Assembly (NCBI RefSeq): GCF_010993745.1
Contig: NZ_WOTN01000003.1
Location: forward strand, 992,001-1,056,000
Length of the DNA stretch: 64,000 bases
Direction of reading: 5' to 3'
Source of the DNA: Fodinicola acaciae
GTDB taxonomy: Bacteria > Actinomycetota > Actinomycetes > Mycobacteriales > HKI-0501
A program made the translations under genes and the position numbers. Shown here one piece after another: positions 27,013-35,377 of this stretch. Every line of letters starts with the position of its first letter. Position 1 is the stretch's first letter. Under the pieces are notes generated by a model. It was not told the origin of the DNA. It searched no databases and saw only the letters and a list, made by a program, of their open reading frames with translations.

Positions 27013-27335
27013 CGCCTGCCCCGATCAGCACCGCTCCTCACGTCCCGGCCCGCCAAGTCATCACGAGAGAACGCCTCCAATAGCGACCATTTCGCGCTTG
27101 ACTCAACCAAACGCTCAGAGTCCACCGAGGGCGGCCACGAGACGGTCCAATAGCGCCCGGGGAAGTCGAGGACGGCGTCGGGATCGGTCCAGCCGGTGGC
27201 GCCGGTGGCGTCGAAATGTGACGCAGCCGATCCAATTCCGCGCGCGAGCCGCCAGGCATCCAGCACGACCGGCCGCCAACACTCAACGCCGAACTCCAAC
27301 TGCTCGGCAAGACCCAGCCTTACTGAATTCGGCAT
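26979..27335 (-). CDS. Hypothetical protein, possibly a remnant
   Basis: ATG 27335 opens a 118-residue frame with a protein-like middle: WRPVVLDAWRLARGIGSAASHFDATG and TDPDAVLDFPGRYWTVSWPP. The end becomes arginine rich and runs 33 bp into the sigma gene, so the true end is doubtful. There is no ribosome site. I do not recognise a family. Confidence 0.3.
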   Translation of the reverse strand: MPNSVRLGLAEQLEFGVECWRPVVLDAWRLARGIGSAASHFDATGATGWTDPDAVLDFPGRYWTVSWPPSVDSERLVESSAKWSLLEAFSRDDLAGRDVRSGADRGRRYCNWSRRRVR

Positions 27336-27375
27336 GTTTCGACATTTCGCATTACCAGCAACTCTCAGAGCCTGT

Positions 27376-27894
27376 TCAGCAAGTGTGGATCTCAGCAGCG
27401 GTGAGAGCATGAACGAGCGTGATCATTTCGCATTCCCACATCTGATCGCTACTGACGTCCTGTACGTAGTTGGGAAGTTCGTCCGTGACGATGATCAGGT
27501 GACGGTCGCTCGTGGCGACGATGCTCCACGCGGGTCCGTGTAGCCGTACTACGACGCGATGCTCGGTGCTGCATTCGCGACGTAGCGCTCCCGTCGGTAT
27601 TCGACCGGTGTCCGCAATGAGATCGGCCGCCTCGTCGAGGACGGCCGGCGCCTCGGACGAGTGGTCGATGGTGATAGCCAGACGGTGCGTCCACAGCGGT
27701 CCGCCGTGCGCTCCCGCGTTTGCGCCACGGAGTTCCACCGCGATCGTGTCCGCGAGCCGCTGTCTCTGACGTGCTGGATCGGGTGCTTGCCGGTCCTGTT
27801 CAGCGTCGCGGGTTACTTCCCGATACTCAGCCGTTGAGAGGTCACACGTCGGTACCGCATGAAGGTGTCGCCGGGACTCGGCCGCCATGCCCAT
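27376..27894 (-). CDS. Hypothetical protein
   Basis: This 172-residue soluble protein has an ordered middle with VVVRLHGPAWSIVATSDRHLIIVTDE and ends MITLVHALTAAEIHTC. No family is recognised. The 5' end overlaps another predicted minus-strand frame (27813-28259) by about 80 bp, so one start is wrong; a later start for this gene is possible. Confidence 0.4.
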   Translation of the reverse strand: MGMAAESRRHLHAVPTCDLSTAEYREVTRDAEQDRQAPDPARQRQRLADTIAVELRGANAGAHGGPLWTHRLAITIDHSSEAPAVLDEAADLIADTGRIPTGALRRECSTEHRVVVRLHGPAWSIVATSDRHLIIVTDELPNYVQDVSSDQMWECEMITLVHALTAAEIHTC

Positions 27895-28259
27895 GAGCGT
27901 GGCAGGTCGATGTCATGAACGCCACCTCCGCCGGACATGTCGTTGGCCGCGCGAAGTCTCCATCGTTCCGCCGGTGGACAGGCCGGTGCGGATTGTGGCG
28001 GTACTGATCGCGACGAGTTGGCCGGGATCAATCTCCAGACGTGGCCAAGGGCGAGTGCGACGACCATGAGTTGCCTGGCGATGCGGAGTTGCCGGTTCAT
28101 GATCATCTGGCCATGGGCCAGGACCAATATGAACACCCCTACCGCATCCGACAGCAACCTCCTGACACCAACACCAAATGCCGACCAGTACGCCTGGACA
28201 CCAACAACTGGGCTGGACAGGGCAGGCTTTCCGACGGTTCGAATATCTGACGTCACCAT
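27813..28259 (-). CDS. Hypothetical protein
   Basis: ATG 28259 opens 148 residues. A hydrophobic AVGVFILVLAHG stretch is followed by ARQLMVVALALGHVWRLIPA and a C-terminal DIDLPRSWAW. It is protein-like but I do not recognise it. It overlaps the next minus-strand gene. Confidence 0.35.
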   Translation of the reverse strand: MVTSDIRTVGKPALSSPVVGVQAYWSAFGVGVRRLLSDAVGVFILVLAHGQMIMNRQLRIARQLMVVALALGHVWRLIPANSSRSVPPQSAPACPPAERWRLRAANDMSGGGGVHDIDLPRSWAWRPSPGDTFMRYRRVTSQRLSIGK

Positions 28260-28326
28260 TAATTTTCGCTGAACAACACCAGCCCTCGCCTCAATCCCGA
28301 AAGCGAGCCGTCCGACGCCGCACGGG

Positions 28327-28830
28327 TCAGGGTGTGGGCCGGGTGTGCAGCCAGTAGACGATCTGGCTGACGTCGTAGCCGGCTTTGTCCAGGACGAACC
28401 CAACGACGGTGTCGGCTTCGCGATCGGAGGTGGCCACGCGGGCGATGTAGGCCGCGTCCTGAGCGGCGATGTTCGGGACGGGGTCTAGGGCCGCGGCAAG
28501 GGTCTGCATGACGGCTCCGGTCGCTTCCAGCTCGTCGGCCTTCCGCTCTTGCTCTTCCGGCCATGCCTGGCCGGCATCAAGCGCCGCGTCCCGGCGATCG
28601 TGGAGTCGCTGCGCGTACGTCGCGTGCGCCGAACCGGTGTCCTCCAACCAGGTCCGCAGCTCGGCGTCGTCGAACCGCTCGGCAATGATCGCGTCCAGCG
28701 CCTGCTGGCCGCGTTCGACCGGGTAACGCTCCAGCACCAGCGCGGCCAAGCTCCGGGCGATCTCGCGCTGCACGGCCGGGCCGGCGCTGGTGATCATCGC
28801 CGACAGGTTGGGCTGGACGGCTTCATACAT
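28327..28830 (-). CDS. Hypothetical alpha-helical protein
   Basis: This 167-residue protein from ATG 28830 has a GGAGG site 12 nt upstream. It is highly helical and charged (REIARSLAALVLERYPVERG, DELEATGAVMQTLAAALD). The last part, READTVVGFVLDKAGYDVSQIVYWL, looks like a small compact domain. No family is recognised. The upstream frame ends one base into this start, suggesting coupling. Confidence 0.55.
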   Translation of the reverse strand: MYEAVQPNLSAMITSAGPAVQREIARSLAALVLERYPVERGQQALDAIIAERFDDAELRTWLEDTGSAHATYAQRLHDRRDAALDAGQAWPEEQERKADELEATGAVMQTLAAALDPVPNIAAQDAAYIARVATSDREADTVVGFVLDKAGYDVSQIVYWLHTRPTP

Positions 28831-29057
28831 CACGGTCGGGGCCTCCAGGTGGGTGTCTCGTTGGGACCATAGGACGGGCCGTGTCCTGGCGGCGCGGGCG
28901 GGTCCGGTCCGCGCCGGGGCTCGCGAGGCCCTCCGTACGGCTGTCCGGGTGGCGGTTGCTGCATGCGGGTCAGCGGGCGTGCCCCTTCGGCCCGTAACGC
29001 TGGCTGGCATGCGCGCCAGCAGATGCCGTAAGCGGCGGCGACCGACTCCAGCCGCAA
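28830..29057 (-). CDS. Small proline-rich ORF upstream, possibly truncated
   Basis: The frame ends at 28830, sharing a base with the next start codon. It encodes LESVAAAYGICWRACQPALRAEG, then a Pro/Gly-rich tail (QQPPPGQPYGG). The open frame continues upstream without a good start codon into the direct repeat at 29114, so the gene may have lost its 5' end. TTG 29057 is the first possible start in the track of the frame; ATG 28964 is another. Confidence 0.35.
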   Translation of the reverse strand: MRLESVAAAYGICWRACQPALRAEGARPLTRMQQPPPGQPYGGPREPRRGPDPPAPPGHGPSYGPNETPTWRPRP

Positions 29058-29113
29058 CCCGTCCTCGTCCGGGTCGATGGGAATCCCCAGTGCGGCCTTG
29101 TCCTGCTGTTCGT

Positions 29114-29203
29114 GGCAACTGGGAACGCGCGGTATTCGAAGTGGGCGAATGCTCTTGCCCGATATTTGCTGTCAGTCCGTACTATCGACGCCCTCTCGGC
29201 GGC
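29114..29203. repeat. Direct repeat, copy 1 (~90 bp)
   Basis: This begins CAACTGGGAACGCGCGG and includes CGAAGTGGGCGAAT, GATATTTG, GTCAGTCCG and ATCGACGC in that order. A second copy lies at 30184-30273 in the same orientation, about 80 % identical by eye. It lies about 284 bp upstream of the minus-strand gene starting at 28830. Confidence 0.7.
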
Positions 29204-29263
29204 ATGAGAGTGCGTTGGTGATTGCGCGGTCTGAACTAGTCGGCCGAGCCCTGTTCTTTGCCT

Positions 29264-29908
29264 TCAGCCGAAGAACGGGTTGTTCGCCAGTGCTGCGTCG
29301 CGTCGTGCCATGGCGGCGCGCTCGCGGGCGGCTTGCGCTTGGCTCTGATGGTGGAGCCAGCCGGCGATGGCGGGTGCCTGTGCGGCTGGAGATGTCCGTA
29401 CCGCGGAGCTCAGGGCGTTGAAGTCGGATGCGGTGAGGCCGTGTGGGCCGGTGGCCATCCGCAGTTGAATGCGGTGTCGGTCGTCGGCTGCCGTGAGAAC
29501 GGTGTGGGTGCCGCCGCGAAGGATGGCAACCTCTTCCACCCGTAGGACACCGGCGGTCGCCAGGTCGATCGAGATCGTCCGGAATACCCGCGCGGTGAGG
29601 ACCGATCCGCTGAGCGCGGCGTAACTGCGCTTGTCCCTGATCGCCAGGGTGGCCACCGCACCCACCACACCGACAGCGCCACCGACGATCGGCAGCAGAA
29701 CAACGACCACGAGCACGCCGACTCCGAGACCGGACTGATTCGGTCGCAGAATCGCCAGCCCGGACCAAGTCAGAAACATCCCAATGACACCGACCGCGAA
29801 CCCGGCCGGCGCGATCATCCTCATGCACAACCGGGTCGCCGGCGAGGCAAGGGGACGCGCCGACAACATCAGTCCGCCCGACAGGTTTGCCGTCATGCGA
29901 CAGAGCAT
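29264..29908 (-). CDS. Membrane protein with PH-like C-terminal domain
   Basis: This 214-residue protein from ATG 29908 (GGGAG site 9 nt upstream) has two membrane helices at about 33-55 and 62-92, then a soluble part with strand-rich FRTISIDLATAGVLRVEEVAIL and ending in a charged helix (ARERAAMARRDAALANNPFF). The arrangement resembles small actinobacterial bacterial-PH membrane proteins. Function unknown. It is bracketed by the two ~90-bp direct repeats. Confidence 0.6.
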   Translation of the reverse strand: MLCRMTANLSGGLMLSARPLASPATRLCMRMIAPAGFAVGVIGMFLTWSGLAILRPNQSGLGVGVLVVVVLLPIVGGAVGVVGAVATLAIRDKRSYAALSGSVLTARVFRTISIDLATAGVLRVEEVAILRGGTHTVLTAADDRHRIQLRMATGPHGLTASDFNALSSAVRTSPAAQAPAIAGWLHHQSQAQAARERAAMARRDAALANNPFFG

Positions 29909-30356
29909 CGCACCAACTCCCAGCGGCGATATCCCGGTTTTGTGCCAAGCACCGCGGCGGTGATTTCTACGTGACAGGTCGCCGGCCCACCATCCGCCGG
30001 GCAGGCAGATAGCTTCTGGTCCTCACCACGACGTTGGTCGTTATGTCCTGCAGCGCGCACGTCGACGAATCCACGCACCTCGGCATGAGCGGACATTTAG
30101 CTGCGCCACTGACTGAGGCTCTTAGGTCTATTTCTTTTCTATACATAGAAAATTCAATCTGAACCCTGATGCAATTCCGCACTTAACTGGGAACGTGTGG
30201 TATCCGAAGTGGGCGAATACTCTGGCCTGATATTTGTCGTCAGTCCGCACGATCGACGCGCCGTATCGGCGCCCGGTACCTCACGTCCGTTGATGGTCTT
30301 GAGGACGGCGTTGCGACAATCCCGATCTCAGTCGCTGGACTTGTGCGCGGCGGTCT
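29909..30356. other. Intergenic region with AT-rich patch and second repeat
   Basis: There is no reliable gene. An AT-rich patch (TTTCTTTTCTATACATAGAAAATTC, split here for length at TTTCTTTTCTATAC and ATAGAAAATTC) lies at about 30127-30152, unusual in this high-GC DNA, and could be a promoter for the minus-strand gene at 29908. The direct repeat copy 2 follows at 30184. Confidence 0.4.
30184..30273. repeat. Direct repeat, copy 2 (~90 bp)
   Basis: This matches 29114-29203 in order and orientation: AACTGGGAACGTGTGG, CGAAGTGGGCGAAT, GATATTTG, GTCAGTCCG, ATCGACGC. The copies differ mainly by transitions. In the one frame open through both copies most changes alter the amino acid, so the repeat is kept as DNA, not as protein. 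Confidence 0.7.
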
Positions 30357-30723
30357 TTGCTCCTGGTGCGGCGCCATCCGTCGCGTCGACGCGATCCCGA
30401 GTGCTGGGACCTCGTCGGCGGACATGTCGAGCCGGGCGAGTTGCCTCGCCAGGCCGTCAGCCGGGAATGTCTCGAAGAAGTCGGGTCCACGTCCACGACC
30501 CTGGTCCCGGTCCCGATGATGATCAACTATCCTGCCCTCGACGTGCATGGCTTCCTCGTCACGCGCTGGTGTCACGCGCTGGGACGGAGAACCTGTCAAC
30601 GCCGCGCCCGACGAGCACGACGATGTTCGCTGGTTCCGGCCCGGCGATCTCGCGGACCTGAAGATGGCCCACCCGGCCGGCGTGTCGAGCATCCTGAGCG
30701 CCGTCCAGGTCGCAACCGACTAA
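30357..30723 (+). pseudogene. Nudix hydrolase broken by a 13-bp duplication
   Basis: The Nudix box GGHVEPGELPRQAVSRECLEEVG (given in two parts: GGHVEPGE and then REC-LEEVG) is intact at about 30415-30483, after LLVRRHPSRRRDPECWDLV. The frame then reads FLVTRWCHALG and is lost. The correct continuation, RWDGEPVNAAPDEHDDVRWF and the end at 30723, lies in another frame. Between them the 12-mer GTCACGCGCTGG occurs twice with one extra base (about 30557-30582); removing 13 bp restores the reading frame. The 5' end also lacks a good start (TTG 30357 is the only candidate). Nudix enzymes hydrolyse nucleoside diphosphates linked to another group. Confidence 0.75.
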
Positions 30724-30845
30724 CCGCTACGAAACCGCTAGCTCGTCGGCCTGAGAGGGCAGTGGGGCGCGTTCCCGCCTTCTCGGGCCAGATGTCGGTA
30801 TCTCTTTGTGCTGTGCACCCTACCGGGAGTGAGCCCTGATTTGTC

Positions 30846-31454
30846 TCAAGCCAGTCTCGGTACGGTGCACAGGCGGATGCAGCCGATGATGATCGGCGGT
30901 GCGAGAAGATAGCCCAGGATGAAGGTGAAACCGGAGAACACGACCCAGAACGATCCCGGCTCTTCGCTGATCATCAGCGTGAGAATGAGCACTGGGATGC
31001 CGGGCAGTAGTACTGCGGCGAGCGCGTAGCGTAGGCCGGCCGCCGGGCTTTCGGCGAGGTAGGCGGCGGTGATGCCGGCGCCGGCGAGCGTCGTGTAGGC
31101 GAAGTAGACGACCGACCCGATGGTCATGTCGAACCAGTTCACGTTGCCGCCGGCGATCATGTAGAGCATGACGTTGCCCCACGGAATCGCGGTGATGAGC
31201 CAGCCGGCCGGGATCAGGGCGAGCAGGAACGCGGCGACGAACCGGGAGATGACCGTGATGACGTGGACCCGGTCCTGTCGACGGAGCAGCCGGCGAACCA
31301 GCTCGTTGGCGTGCCGCGCACCCTTGGTGGAGGTCTTGTAGACCCCGTACAACATCGCGATCCAGCTCAGGGCGGCGACGAGCAGGATGAGCCAGGGATT
31401 GTCGCCGGCCAGAGCCCGGAGAATCTCCCAGAGGTCCGGCGCGTTCTGCAGCAT
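30846..31454 (-). CDS. Polytopic membrane protein downstream of the NACHT gene
   Basis: This 202-residue protein has about five hydrophobic segments (residues about 20-38, 65-90, 95-125, 138-160, 172-195), a charged loop ARHANELVRRLLRRQDR and no known domain. It lies 81 bp after the stop of the NACHT gene on the same strand and may be part of that unit, for example as a membrane effector. That is inference from position only. Confidence 0.55.
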   Translation of the reverse strand: MLQNAPDLWEILRALAGDNPWLILLVAALSWIAMLYGVYKTSTKGARHANELVRRLLRRQDRVHVITVISRFVAAFLLALIPAGWLITAIPWGNVMLYMIAGGNVNWFDMTIGSVVYFAYTTLAGAGITAAYLAESPAAGLRYALAAVLLPGIPVLILTLMISEEPGSFWVVFSGFTFILGYLLAPPIIIGCIRLCTVPRLA

Positions 31455-31535
31455 GTCCCGGATGATGGCAATACACGCGGGTCAGGCGCGATGTCGCGGA
31501 CCGGCCACCTGCCGGCCAACTGTGGCTGGCCGGGA

Positions 31536-33706
31536 TCAGCGAGTACGGTCCGCGAGGTGGTGCCGAAGTTGCTCGTGTCGGAATTCGAACACCGGCCCGG
31601 GTTGGCGCAGCACGCCTCGCTGGTAGGCGTCGTCGAGGAAGGTCGGCAGGTTCCACGGTAGTTGGCCGGTGAGCGGCAGAGACGGCTGAGGATGATCCAC
31701 TGGCCCCACGCGGTGAGGCAGATGCCGTACGCGAGCGCCACGACGGCGCCCCCAGTGACACCGCTGACGATCATTTCCACGGCGTTGATCGGCAGCGAGA
31801 GGCCGGCGGTCAGCTGCGGTGCGAGGTTGCGGAGAAGTTCGAAGGCGACGTGGCCGAGGGGATCGATGCCGAGCGCCATGATCAGGCCGCCGACGAGCCA
31901 GGCGAGCAGCATCTGTGTCAACGCCGTACGACGGTTGGCCGCCAGGAAGTTGCGATGCGATGCGGCGGTTCCGGCGTCGGCCGGCGATTCGAGCCAGGAG
32001 GCGAGCGCGACGACGGCGGCGACACCGACCGCGGTCGTGACGGCGACGGCCACTGCGTAGGCGAGCACGAGGGCCAGCGGAAGACCGAGTGAACCTGACA
32101 CGATGCCGTACACGATGCCGAACGCGAGGCCGCCGAGGCAGGCCCGGAACGTGCGCGTTCGCAGAGCTCGCATCGACACCGCGCCGGGGAGCCGGCCGCG
32201 GCCGAACCGGGCCGCGATACGTGACGGTCCCGGCGTGGCGGCCCGGCGCCGACGTACCAGGCCATAGATCAGGCCCGCGGCGAGTCCGGCCGCGGTCCCG
32301 TCGAGAGGCGCGGCCAGGGACTCCAGTTGCAGGGTGGCCAGCAACGGCCTGCCGCTGGTCAGCATCACCGATGCGGTGCCCAAGACCAGGAAAGCCAGCG
32401 TCACGGCGAGTCCGGCCACGACCCCGATGATGATCGCGCGAGACGGCAGGCTCATGGCGCAGCCGAGTTGCCACCACGCGATGTCCCTGGTGTTGGTTTT
32501 GCGCGTGTGCCAGGCCAGATAGCCGAGCCAGCGATCGACCTGGTCCAGCGGCCAGTCGCGGCTTCCGCCGGCGCTGAACCGGGAGCGTACGAAGCCCGCC
32601 AGGAGGTGGCGCTCGACGGCGTCGCGGTCGGCGAAGCGGTTGTCGTCGCAGAGGTCGTCTAGATCGGCGTCACCCGTGTCGCGGTAAATCGTCTTGGCGA
32701 GGGTGACCAGCAGCGGGGTGGCGATGGTGTCGCCGACCGTTCGGGTGGGATGGCGCGGGTTCTCGGTGGCGGGCAGTACGTAACTTTCCCAGTCGTCGGG
32801 GTTTAGGTCGATCAGCTGGATGACCGCAGCATCGGACAGGCCCTCGCCAGCGTCCGCGTACTCCTGTGGCCGGCTGGTGAGGACGTACGGCATCCGGACG
32901 TGGTCGAGCGCCCGCAACGCACGGCCGCGCAGGTCGGACGAGATCTCGTCGAACCCGTCCAGGACCGGCCGGATCGCGTGCACCTCGGTCAACGCCGCCG
33001 CCAGCGTCAGTTCGCCAGGCAGGGATTCCGCGAGATGCGGATAGTCACGGAGCAGTTGCCCCCTGATCCAGTCACGGAATGGGGTTTTCGGATCCCACGA
33101 GCCGATCTGGAACACGACCGGGATCGGATCGTCCGCGCCGCGCGTACGCAGCAGATCGAGTACGAGCCGCAGCGAGGCGACGGTCTTGCCGGAACCGCCT
33201 TTCCCGAGAACGACCAGCCGCGGATGCCGCTGCTGCTGGTAGAACTCGGCGATCGCGCCGACCTCGCCCTGGTGGCCGATCGCCGCCGAATCGTACCCCT
33301 CCCGCCACCGTACCGGCGGAAAGTCTGGCGGCACCTCGTGCTCGTACTCGCGGTTGGCGCGTCTGCCAACCTCGATCGCAAGCACTTCGGCCGCGTCGTG
33401 GAGATGGTCGAGCCGGTGCGGCAGCCGAAAGCCGCGCGGGGTCGGCGATCCCTCGCCGGCCGTACGGCCGGAGCGTACGCCGGCCGCCAAGTCGATGAGC
33501 TCCGCTTTCTCGGCATCGGACAGCCCGAGGACCGGTGCCTCGGCGAGCAGCCGCACGGTGACGGCACCTGGGTTCTTGTACTGGCCCTTCTCCAGCCGGC
33601 GGATCGTGCGTTCCCCGATCCCGGAGTCGACCGCCAGCTTTGGCTGGGTGAGTCCGGGGACCCGCAGGCGAAACTCGCGCAACCGATTCCCCAGCTCGTT
33701 GGCCAC
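31536..33706 (-). pseudogene. Xre-HTH / NACHT NTPase / membrane protein with a late frameshift
   Basis: GTG 33706 follows a GGAGGG site. Residues 5-65 form an Xre-type HTH (LTQPKLAVDSGIGERTIRRLE). A NACHT NTPase core follows: Walker A GKGGSGKT at 168-175 and Walker B RPVLDGFDEIS at about 245-255. Residues about 440-700 carry at least six hydrophobic segments. The main frame derails near 31670-31685 and runs on to 31367, but the family ending (PLTGQLPWNLPTFLDDAYQRG, then FEFRHEQLRHHLA) is in another frame and stops at 31536. A loss of 4 nt after LSRL would explain it. NACHT proteins are signalling NTPases that often act in phage defence; this one is either inactive at its C-terminus or affected by a sequencing error. 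Confidence 0.75.
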
Positions 33707-33959
33707 GCCACGCCCTCCGGTAGGCCGAACAGTCCAGCGTTCGACCCTAAACGTTGCCCAGCCACATGTGGCCGGTGGGTTGGCCGGCCCCAAAGCATGG
33801 CGCTGACCTGCGCGCATTGCCACCATCGCGGCATGCCGCCAACGGCCTTGAGCGGGACGGCAGTCGCTCGGGGCTGTGCTGGCGCAGTATCTGGCGCACT
33901 ACGTAGGCACGGATGTCGGAGGTCAGCTTGAGGAGCGTCGTACGTGAGGCCGTCACTGG
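33707..33959. promoter_or_regulatory. Divergent promoter region
   Basis: This 253-bp stretch lies between the divergent NACHT and M48 genes. It must hold both promoters. No clear −35/−10 pair or operator is evident to me. Confidence 0.35.
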
Positions 33960-35372
33960 ATGGTGGCGCTGGTGAACCACGACTGGAACCAGGACGAACC
34001 CTCGACTCCTGCAACGAACTGGCCCGACCCTCCCGCTGTTGGTGAACCGGCGCCGAACCAGATGCCATCCAGCGGCAACGCACCGCGGCCATACCGGAGA
34101 GCCGGCGTACGAGGAGCTGGGCTTCAAGGATCCGGCGTTAGAGGACCGCACCCGACAACCCATGTTCCGGCTTCGCCGTATCAGCCGGTAGCAGGGGGTG
34201 ACCAGTCGCTGGTCCGCGGTGACGTGGTCGACAACTGGCCAAAGCGGTTTCCGAGTATGCGCCAGTGGGTGACTGCCGGGTTGTTTCGTAATTATCGTGG
34301 TGTTTCCGCGGCGTTCTTTGCGACCTGGTTCGGAGTGCCGCTGGCGCTGGTGCTGGCCATGGTCGGCGGTGTCTTTGGTGCTGTGGTGGGAATTGTCAAC
34401 GGCACGCTGTCTCTTGGTACGACGGCGCATGACATTCCCGTGGTCGGTTCGATACTGACGCAGACCGGCGGCGAGATCGGCGGAGTCGCCGGCGGAATGC
34501 TGGGTTTCCTGGTCGGCGCCGTGTCCGGATTCCTCGCCGGGTTGGTACTGCCGTGGATCGGGTTGTTCCAGGCCGACCCACTGCACGCCGTCGGCGCGCT
34601 GGTCGCACAACTGGTGGTCGGCTTGTTCGTCGGGGTGCTCTATGTGCTGTACAGGATCGCTTTCGAGGGGTGGATCCTGCGCATCAGCGGCGCGCGACGA
34701 ATGAGCAGGCGCGAAGAGGCGTTGCTCATGCCGATCGTGCAGGACTGCGCCGGCCGGCTTGGCCTGCGCGGTCTGCCCCGGGTACTGCTGAACGACGACC
34801 GTACGCCCAACGCGTCGGCGTGGACCCGCCATCTGGTGATCAACCAGGGTTTGCTGGACGAGTTCAACTACGACCGCGAGGCGATCGCCGGGGTCATCTG
34901 CCACGAACTGACGCACTGGAACAACGCCGACGCGATCGCCAGCGCCTTCGTCCGTGGCGTCTCGCTTCCGCTGTACCTCCTGTACGCGGCCGCGACCGCC
35001 GTGATGACGCGTTTTCGGCACCCCGTGGTGCACCTGCTGGTGTGGCTGGTGTTCTGGCCGGTGCTGGTGACATTCCGGTACTTCATCGTGCCGATGCAGG
35101 CGGCGGATTCGCGCGAGGCCGAGTACCGCGGTGACCGGGCCGCCGCGCAGGCCGGCCACCGCGCCGGGATGCGCCTGGTGCTGGCTCGGCTTCGCCGCTC
35201 GTTCGACGGCAGCCGCGACGGGTGGGACCTGGCCATCTGCGCCACCCATCCTCCCAACGAGCTGCGCCTGGAAGCCATCGAGGAACCTGGACGGGACTAT
35301 CCGTTGCCGGACTCGGACGCGCCAGCCCGCCCGATCCCAGTCGCGATGATCAGCACCCTGGACAGGGACTGA
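33960..35372 (+). CDS. M48-family membrane zinc metalloprotease
   Basis: This 470-residue protein has an N-terminal Pro-rich tail (1-100), several hydrophobic stretches at about 108-150 and 178-235, the zinc motif HELTH at 315-319, two more membrane segments at about 335-350 and 357-380, and a third ligand in SREAEYRGD (E386 or E388). The layout is that of HtpX/Ste24-like peptidases with the active site facing the cytoplasm. ATG 33960 has a weak ribosome site, so a later start is possible. The stop is 5 bp before the VirD4-like GTG, so it is likely co-transcribed and may process or quality-control transfer proteins (inference). Confidence 0.85.
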   Translation: MVALVNHDWNQDEPSTPATNWPDPPAVGEPAPNQMPSSGNAPRPYRRAGVRGAGLQGSGVRGPHPTTHVPASPYQPVAGGDQSLVRGDVVDNWPKRFPSMRQWVTAGLFRNYRGVSAAFFATWFGVPLALVLAMVGGVFGAVVGIVNGTLSLGTTAHDIPVVGSILTQTGGEIGGVAGGMLGFLVGAVSGFLAGLVLPWIGLFQADPLHAVGALVAQLVVGLFVGVLYVLYRIAFEGWILRISGARRMSRREEALLMPIVQDCAGRLGLRGLPRVLLNDDRTPNASAWTRHLVINQGLLDEFNYDREAIAGVICHELTHWNNADAIASAFVRGVSLPLYLLYAAATAVMTRFRHPVVHLLVWLVFWPVLVTFRYFIVPMQAADSREAEYRGDRAAAQAGHRAGMRLVLARLRRSFDGSRDGWDLAICATHPPNELRLEAIEEPGRDYPLPDSDAPARPIPVAMISTLDRD

Positions 35373-35377
35373 CGGGC

